Below are positions 32,901-36,724 of a stretch of DNA of 36,724 nucleotides, piece after piece. The notes beneath the pieces were generated by a model. That model made no database searches and had not been told where the DNA came from. It was given only the letters and a program-made list of their open reading frames with translations. The position numbers and the translations under genes were made by a program. The stretch is from NCBI GenBank assembly GCA_032433595.1, contig JASWJB010000377.1, forward strand, positions 1-36,724, in the 5' to 3' direction. Each line of letters starts with the position of its first letter. Position 1 is the stretch's first letter. This DNA is from Conoideocrella luteorostrata (Eukaryota > Ascomycota > Sordariomycetes > Hypocreales > Clavicipitaceae).

Positions 32901-34715
32901 ATGGCAAACATAATCTATAGCACAAACCCGGAATATATTTGGGCACGAGATGACTCAATGTCAAGGGGCCAAAACATTAATGATCGAGAGCGGGATCTGA
33001 TAACAACTGCAACCGGCATCGCTGCGGCTGCTGATGAGAAAGAGATACCACCGGCCTTGGCCATTGAGACTGGGATTGAGGAAGTATACCCCGCGTCGCA
33101 TATGCAGCTCAGTTACCTTATCGAGTGCCAAAAATGGTGTCGGGCCTATTACTGTTGGTTTTTTATCGACGTCGGTAAATCACCTATTCCCCAGGTTCAA
33201 GAAGCTTGTACCACCGTTACGATGCGCCATCAAATCCTTCGAACAAGTTTTCATCTTATCGGTCATGAATGCCATCAAGCTGTCCAAAAGATTGCTCCTA
33301 ATTTTAAAGTCCTGTTCTCAAACTTCTCCCCAGCGGATTGGTGCGAGCAGCTTGACAGAGACGTTGCTCATCCTGCGTGCTTCGGCGAGGTCCTAACCAG
33401 GTTTCGTTTATTGATAGACGTCGACACAGGCAGACAGGTCCTTGCTCTAGGGCTTTCTCACGCTCAATACGATGGTTTCTGTACGCCGACGATACTAAAT
33501 GATCTCAGCTTGGCATATGCTGTGAGGCGTTGGGAGAATCCAAGTCCACCTAGGTACAGAGACTTTATCAAACACACCATCGATCGGTGCGATGATGAGG
33601 CCGATTGTTTTTGGAGAGAGAAACTGAAAGGTTCCACCCTCACTAGCATTGTGAGACCTTTCGGGGGCAACGCTCGACCCATCATATCTCAAGGTTCCAA
33701 GCGCACCATTCCATTTAAATTCAAGCAATTCGGACCCATCAGTTACCCTGTGCTGCTCAAAGTTACCTGGGCAATTGCTTTATCCGAGATATCGCAGTCT
33801 TCTGATATTACATTCGGCAATCTAGTCTCTGGGCGGTATGCGGCTTTTGAAGGTGCACAAGAGGTGGTAGGACCATGTCTGAATGTTATTCCTTTTAGAG
33901 TTCGCATTGATAAGAACCAACGTTTCAGTGATCTCCTGAAAGACGCATACGATCAGGTTGTTGATACCATTCCATTTGAAGCAACGCCATTTAATCGTAT
34001 TGCAGCCCAGTCCCCTTGGCCAGCTGGAACAGGCTTCAACTCCATCTTCCAATTCCAGAACATTCCAGGCCGAGAGAGAGAGGACCAAATGCTGGCAGGC
34101 TCAGATTGGAAAAAACTCGGAAGTGCGGTTTATGGAGGGGGGCTGCTGCAGAGTGGTGCATGCTGGTTAACGGCATGGCCAACTGTAGGTGGGACAGCGC
34201 GTTTTCTCTTGAGGTACTCCAAAGAGACGATGGAAACAAGGGAGGCTGAGGCCGTGATGGACATGTTCGTTGGCATCTTGATACTGATCAACAATGATCC
34301 AGATGCAAGCGTTGCATCTATTTCAGGACTTTATCCATCGGCCAAGACTACTCAAAAGCATTGTTCGATGGCGCTTCAACCAGGCCAGCCCTCCCCATCG
34401 TCTCAAAGTCGACCGCCCGCCCCGGTCATCACACCAATCATGGAGGAGTTAATATCTCTTTGGAAATCCGTTCTCAATTTTGATGGAGAAATCCACTACG
34501 AGGACTCCTTCTTTGATATAGGGGGAGACTCGATAGCGGCAGCCAGAATGGCTTCGGCATGCGTGAAGATGGGCCTCAGATTGAGTGTGCAGGATATAAT
34601 TGATTTTCCGTCGCTGATATCACAAGTGGATTGTATAATTGGAAGGGCTAAAAATATCCGAAACCCCGCCGAGGAGCCAAAACTTATTTACGAGGATAGT
34701 TATGAATTTATCTAG
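20929..34715 (+). CDS. Multimodular nonribosomal peptide synthetase, A-T-(C-A-T)x3-C-T
   Basis: Four exons (20929-24750, 24844-28001, 28053-28142, 28265-34715) encode about 4,506 residues. The introns are 93, 51 and 122 nt, with donors GTAAGT, GTGAGT and GTATGT. Each join repairs a domain motif, for example LYTSGST with GLPKGVM and DLAYVIFT with SEDNGKPKGV. The order is A1-T1-C1-A2-T2-C2-A3-T3-C3-A4-T4-C4-T5. The first module has no leading C domain, so A1 starts the chain. There is no thioesterase, reductase, epimerase or methylation domain. A3 is degenerate. All five T domains keep the phosphopantetheine serine. C1 to C3 keep HHxxxDG; C4 has SHAQYDG. The enzyme should act in the cytosol after activation by a phosphopantetheinyl transferase encoded elsewhere. 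The C-T ending recalls gliotoxin-type synthetases. Its partners are probably the divergent methyltransferase and perhaps the dioxygenase. The product is unknown. Confidence 0.97.
20941..22812 (+). other. NRPS module 1: A1-T1 (initiation)
   Basis: A1 spans about residues 5-530, with LFTSGSTGVPKGVA, NSYGPTET, YRTGD, GRRDGQVKVHGIRADLGDVE and SSGKID, so it should be active. By hand alignment to the phenylalanine-activating GrsA pocket, the specificity residues read D-A-L-H-S-T-S-V-C-K; Asp235 is kept, so an alpha-amino acid is expected, but I cannot name it. T1 (about 557-628) has FGADSLDV with Ser near residue 592; GGDS has become GADS. Confidence 0.85.
22921..26196 (+). other. NRPS module 2: C1-A2-T2
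   Basis: C1 (about residues 665-1085) keeps HHSIIDGW near residue 788, so amide-bond formation is expected. A2 (about 1103-1640) is interrupted by intron 1 inside the phosphate-loop motif. It has NAYGLIET in place of NxYGPTE, YLTGDIGRY, GRNDQMVKVNGIRVESGE and TTSGKVD. The hand-aligned pocket reads D-L-A-I-M-A-A-I-L-K, a hydrophobic set with Asp235 kept. T2 has TQGGDSFSAIKL, Ser near 1692. Confidence 0.83.
26314..29609 (+). other. NRPS module 3: C2-A3-T3 with a degenerate A domain
   Basis: C2 (about residues 1765-2175) keeps HHAVYDGW near 1888. A3 (about 2193-2725) is full length but damaged. Its phosphate loop reads TSEDNGKPKGV instead of TSGSTGxPKGV. The Asp235 position is Tyr (PYTSYTSVLEIW). 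The hinge motif GRxDxQVK has become KKGHYPK, and YGPTE has become YGSSE. The A10 lysine (TSGKVD) remains. T3 keeps LGGDSLTAIRL, Ser near 2773. The A domain probably cannot activate a normal alpha-amino acid. Confidence 0.85.
29742..32909 (+). other. NRPS module 4: C3-A4-T4
   Basis: C3 (about residues 2850-3265) has HHAVFDGY near 2976. A4 (about 3290-3815) is canonical: FTSGSTGQPKGVVMEH, NSYGPTEA, YKTGDLAR, GRKDDGQIKLNGLRIELGE and NAAGKTDRK. The hand-aligned pocket reads D-A-L-D-T-A-S-I-S-K with Asp235 kept. T4 has VGGDSLRAIML, Ser near 3872. Confidence 0.85.
33057..34634 (+). other. NRPS terminal C4-T5 didomain (probable release unit)
   Basis: C4 (about residues 3955-4370) has SHAQYDGFC near 4088: the first His of HHxxxDG is Ser, the second His and the Asp are kept. 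This matches the SHxxxD pattern of fungal terminal cyclising condensation domains. T5 (about 4412-4480) keeps IGGDSIAAARM, Ser near 4446, and the protein ends about 25 residues later. No A domain precedes T5, so it is not a chain-extension module in the usual sense. Confidence 0.82.
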
Positions 34716-34837
34716 ATTTTTAAATGGTTAGTTTAGAAACCAATTATATACTAGTTACATATTAACAAACTATTTACGAGGCTGTCTGGTGTTTTATCGC
34801 AACCACATACTGGCTTTGGTTCAGATATCAGTGATCT

Positions 34838-35156
34838 TGTTGAGATTAGAGTGGCACCTTCGGAAGGTCCCGATGCCTCGTATTAGCTAGATTCGTACGA
34901 TAGTGGAAGAAGATGGCACGATGCCAAGGAATGTAGGCCTAAGGCCACTAAATTCCAGGGAATTTCCCGGTCACTGAAGGTCTATAAAGAAAGGTCACGA
35001 TGCCCTTCAGAGGGCATCAGGAGCTTAGATCATCAAAACATCATCTATCAATATCACTGCTTGCACTCTTCAATAACTTCGAATTCATCTATTCCTGCTA
35101 GTTTCCACTGTTGCCAATTGCTCCTTCTCTCACTTACGAAGGCACATAACGCAACA
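34838..35156 (+). mobile_element. Solo LTR with perfect 5-bp target-site duplication
   Basis: A 319-bp element starting TGTTGAG and ending CGCAACA (TGTTG/CAACA inverted ends). It is flanked by GATCT on both sides (34833-34837 and 35157-35161). It contains a TCTATAAAG box near 34980 and a pyrimidine-rich downstream part, as expected of a plus-strand LTR. No gag, pol or second LTR is present, so it is a solo LTR left by recombination. A degraded relative lies at 2567-2841 and a 28-bp end match at 13326. Confidence 0.9.
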
Positions 35157-35205
35157 GATCTATTCGTTAACATGACAATTGTCAGTGGCTGTCTTGGACG
35201 AACCG

Positions 35206-35413
35206 TAGGAAGCACAGGGGCTTCGGGTGACGAGGGAATCGATACCTAAAGATGAAGCAAACAAGAAACAGAGCAATTCAATTCATCTGATCTCGGTTAT
35301 CCTAGAGAAGGAGAAGGAGAAGAGGAATGCCCCCGAGCACGCCGCATAAAAAAGGCGCTCTAGGGTGGCCACGTGATCTTGTCCGCACTTGCTTCGCTTG
35401 ACGAAGGACTTTG
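35206..35413 (-). repeat. Family-2 LTR/leader fragment, copy 3
   Basis: Related along its length to 1408-1621. Read on the minus strand it runs from CCTTCGTCAAGC through CACGTGGCCACCCTAGAGCG and a TTTTTTATGCGG box to TTTAGGTATCGATTCCC, then CCCTGTGCTTCCTAC. The last part looks like leader sequence after the LTR. Its TGTTGGAAT start has decayed. Confidence 0.6.
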
Positions 35414-35539
35414 GTCTGTCAATATGACAAGACCTCTTGTATCAAAGTTATTAACAGCTGCTGATAAGCCTCTTCATGCAACGCCTCAAATCCCTGAAAA
35501 GCAGTAGGAAGACCTTCTTAAGACTCCTTAGCATGGTAG

Positions 35540-35869
35540 TCACGTTCAGCAGCTAATCAACCAAGTTATTCCTCCTACTAGACAGATCCAACATCTTGTC
35601 AATTATTTCGGAAGATCCGGAAGGGAATGAATGAACAATAAAAACATTGGCTAGTACACGCAGAGCAGGAAATTCAGTATCTTAGGCATCCAGTTAATCA
35701 CAAACCAAGGAAGAAGCAGAAAGTTAAGCATAATCCTAATAAAAAATTCGCTAATACTAAAGATATTAAAAAGGCTCGGCAGTGCCTTCCAGCGCAGATT
35801 CCACCAGCAGCCGTAATTACTGACATTTCGTTTGAAGATCTCTGCCACAAGTGGCAGCTTCCTAGCTAG
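35540..35869 (+). pseudogene. Decayed Fot1/pogo-type transposase C-terminus
   Basis: In one plus frame the translation reads GMNEQ, stop, KHWLVHAEQEIQYLRHP, then RKKQKVKHNPNKKFANTKD, then IKKAR, and ends at a TAG (35867-35869). The basic KKxKVKxxPNxxFANxxDI pattern followed by an A-rich helix is the usual tail of fungal pogo/Fot1-like DDE transposases of the Tc1-mariner superfamily. Further upstream, to about 35470, the same frame has several stops. Many stops are one C-to-T change from Gln or Arg codons, as expected after RIP. Terminal inverted repeats were not found. Confidence 0.6.
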
Positions 35870-36724
35870 AAAACACCAAATATTATTATTATCAACGCGT
35901 TGTGCCGATTAATTTGACGACATTGATGTTGGAACAATTTACCACTTGACTATGGAGCAGAGGTGTAGGCCTACTGAGTTCGTCTCCAGTGGCTATGATT
36001 AGGGCTTATATTATGCGCAACAATTGAATGCTGCTATAGTGGCCACAATGTGGCCGAGATGGAGTTGGCCGACGTTAGCGGCCGACTTCGCATCCGGCAT
36101 ACATACCACGGCATTCCACTATCCGCAAGAGCAGATCTCGCCAATCTGCTCCACACAATTGAGCTCCCTACTTTGTATCAATAGCAAGTTTAAAGACAAT
36201 CAACAATAATACGTACTGTGTGTCGGAAAAATAGACGTAGGGTAGCCCACATGGTGGATTGGGCCGAGGGCAGAGAGCATAAAAGGGTCCCGGAAAAATC
36301 ACATGTGTTGTCAGGTTTCATGTTTCTTCGTAAATTTTGCGCCGTAAGGCCACCCACAATTGAATTGTTTTGCCGTTTTGATTGTTCTCGCAGTGAGATG
36401 CCATTCGCGCATGACCACGCGCAGCGGCCTCTGCAGCAGAGATCAAATTGAACAGAGGCTATAGCCACGAGGAAAGTTGATAATCGAGTTCACTCACGGC
36501 AGACTACTCCATCAAGTGTCTTACGATTTATTTTATATTTTGAATATTTGTTTACGCGATTGTTTGCGATACTGCGACCTGCGCGGAAGCACTCTCTGTG
36601 TCAAGAAGAGCATGTTACAAATGTGTTACGGATCACAGTGAGCCGGTTACGGATTCTGACCCAGTGGAGATATCGTGAGACAACCTTCCGGGTCCGATGA
36701 CGGAATTCATAGATAGTAGTCATC

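Larger units (their letters stand above)
34716..36724. other. Right flank: transposon relics, no gene
   Basis: The 2 kb after the NRPS hold a solo LTR (34838-35156), a family-2 LTR fragment (35206-35413) and a transposase relic (about 35540-35869). From 35870 to the end I see no gene or repeat; the frames at 36024-36209, 36190-36468 and 36218-36451 have no recognisable features. Confidence 0.6.

Noticed and set aside
20929..34715. Ferrichrome or other hydroxamate siderophore synthetase
   Set aside because: The degenerate A domain is suggestive, but siderophore synthetases of that class end in repeated T-C units, whereas this one has four A domains and ends C-T. No ornithine monooxygenase or siderophore transporter is nearby.
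20929..34715. Cyclic tetrapeptide synthetase of the HC-toxin type
   Set aside because: Four A domains fit, but there is no epimerase domain after T1, A3 looks dead, the protein ends in T rather than C, and none of the usual partner genes is present.
1..36724. tRNA or rRNA genes
   Set aside because: No convincing B-box (GGTTCGANTCC) with a paired cloverleaf and no rRNA core sequence was found on either strand by eye.

Overview
The window reads as chromosomal DNA of a filamentous ascomycete (Pezizomycotina). The support is consistent: short spliceosomal introns (48-122 nt) with GTATGT, GTGAGT or GTAAGT donors and CTAAC/CTAAT-like branch sites, a multi-module fungal NRPS, a fungal OTT_1508-type deaminase, LTR retrotransposon relics, and a stop-riddled Fot1/pogo-type transposase tail that looks RIP-mutated. 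No bacterial operon layout, tRNA, rRNA or CRISPR array was seen. I cannot name the species. All exon joins were worked out by hand from frames, splice sites and family-typical protein sequence.

Layout. (1) 1-1330, +: a divergent fungal protein-kinase-like gene, possibly cut by the left edge. (2) 1331-4650: gene-free, with retrotransposon LTR relics. (3) 4651-11047: four genes whose products look nucleic-acid-directed: an OTT_1508-type deaminase (-), an EXD-type DEDDy 3'-5' exonuclease (+), a three-finger C2H2 protein (-) and a dsRNA-binding-domain-like protein (+). A 25-bp minisatellite lies just upstream of the deaminase. (4) 11048-14288: gene-poor, with LTR fragments and an AT-rich block. 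(5) 14289-34715: the biosynthetic part, with a 2OG-Fe(II) dioxygenase (-), a SAM-dependent methyltransferase (-) and, divergently from the methyltransferase, a roughly 4,506-residue NRPS (+). (6) 34716-36724: a solo LTR with a perfect 5-bp target duplication, a second LTR-family fragment and a decayed transposase.

How the genes may work together. The NRPS reads A1-T1-C1-A2-T2-C2-A3-T3-C3-A4-T4-C4-T5 and has no thioesterase, reductase, epimerase or N-methylation domain. A1, A2 and A4 look functional. A3 has lost its phosphate-binding loop, the Asp that anchors the substrate amino group, and its hinge motif, so thiolation domain 3 is probably loaded by another A domain or skipped. The terminal C4 carries SHAQYDG in place of HHxxxDG and is followed by a lone T5, the same C-T ending seen in gliotoxin-type synthetases, which suggests release by cyclisation. 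The methyltransferase shares a 1.36-kb divergent promoter region with the NRPS; that region holds three 63-64 bp direct repeats, each with an inverted CGG/CCG triplet pair. The dioxygenase lies about 3.2 kb beyond the methyltransferase and is a plausible tailoring enzyme. No transporter, P450 or clear pathway-specific regulator is visible. The product cannot be deduced; a small, possibly cyclic peptide of three or four residues is the inference.
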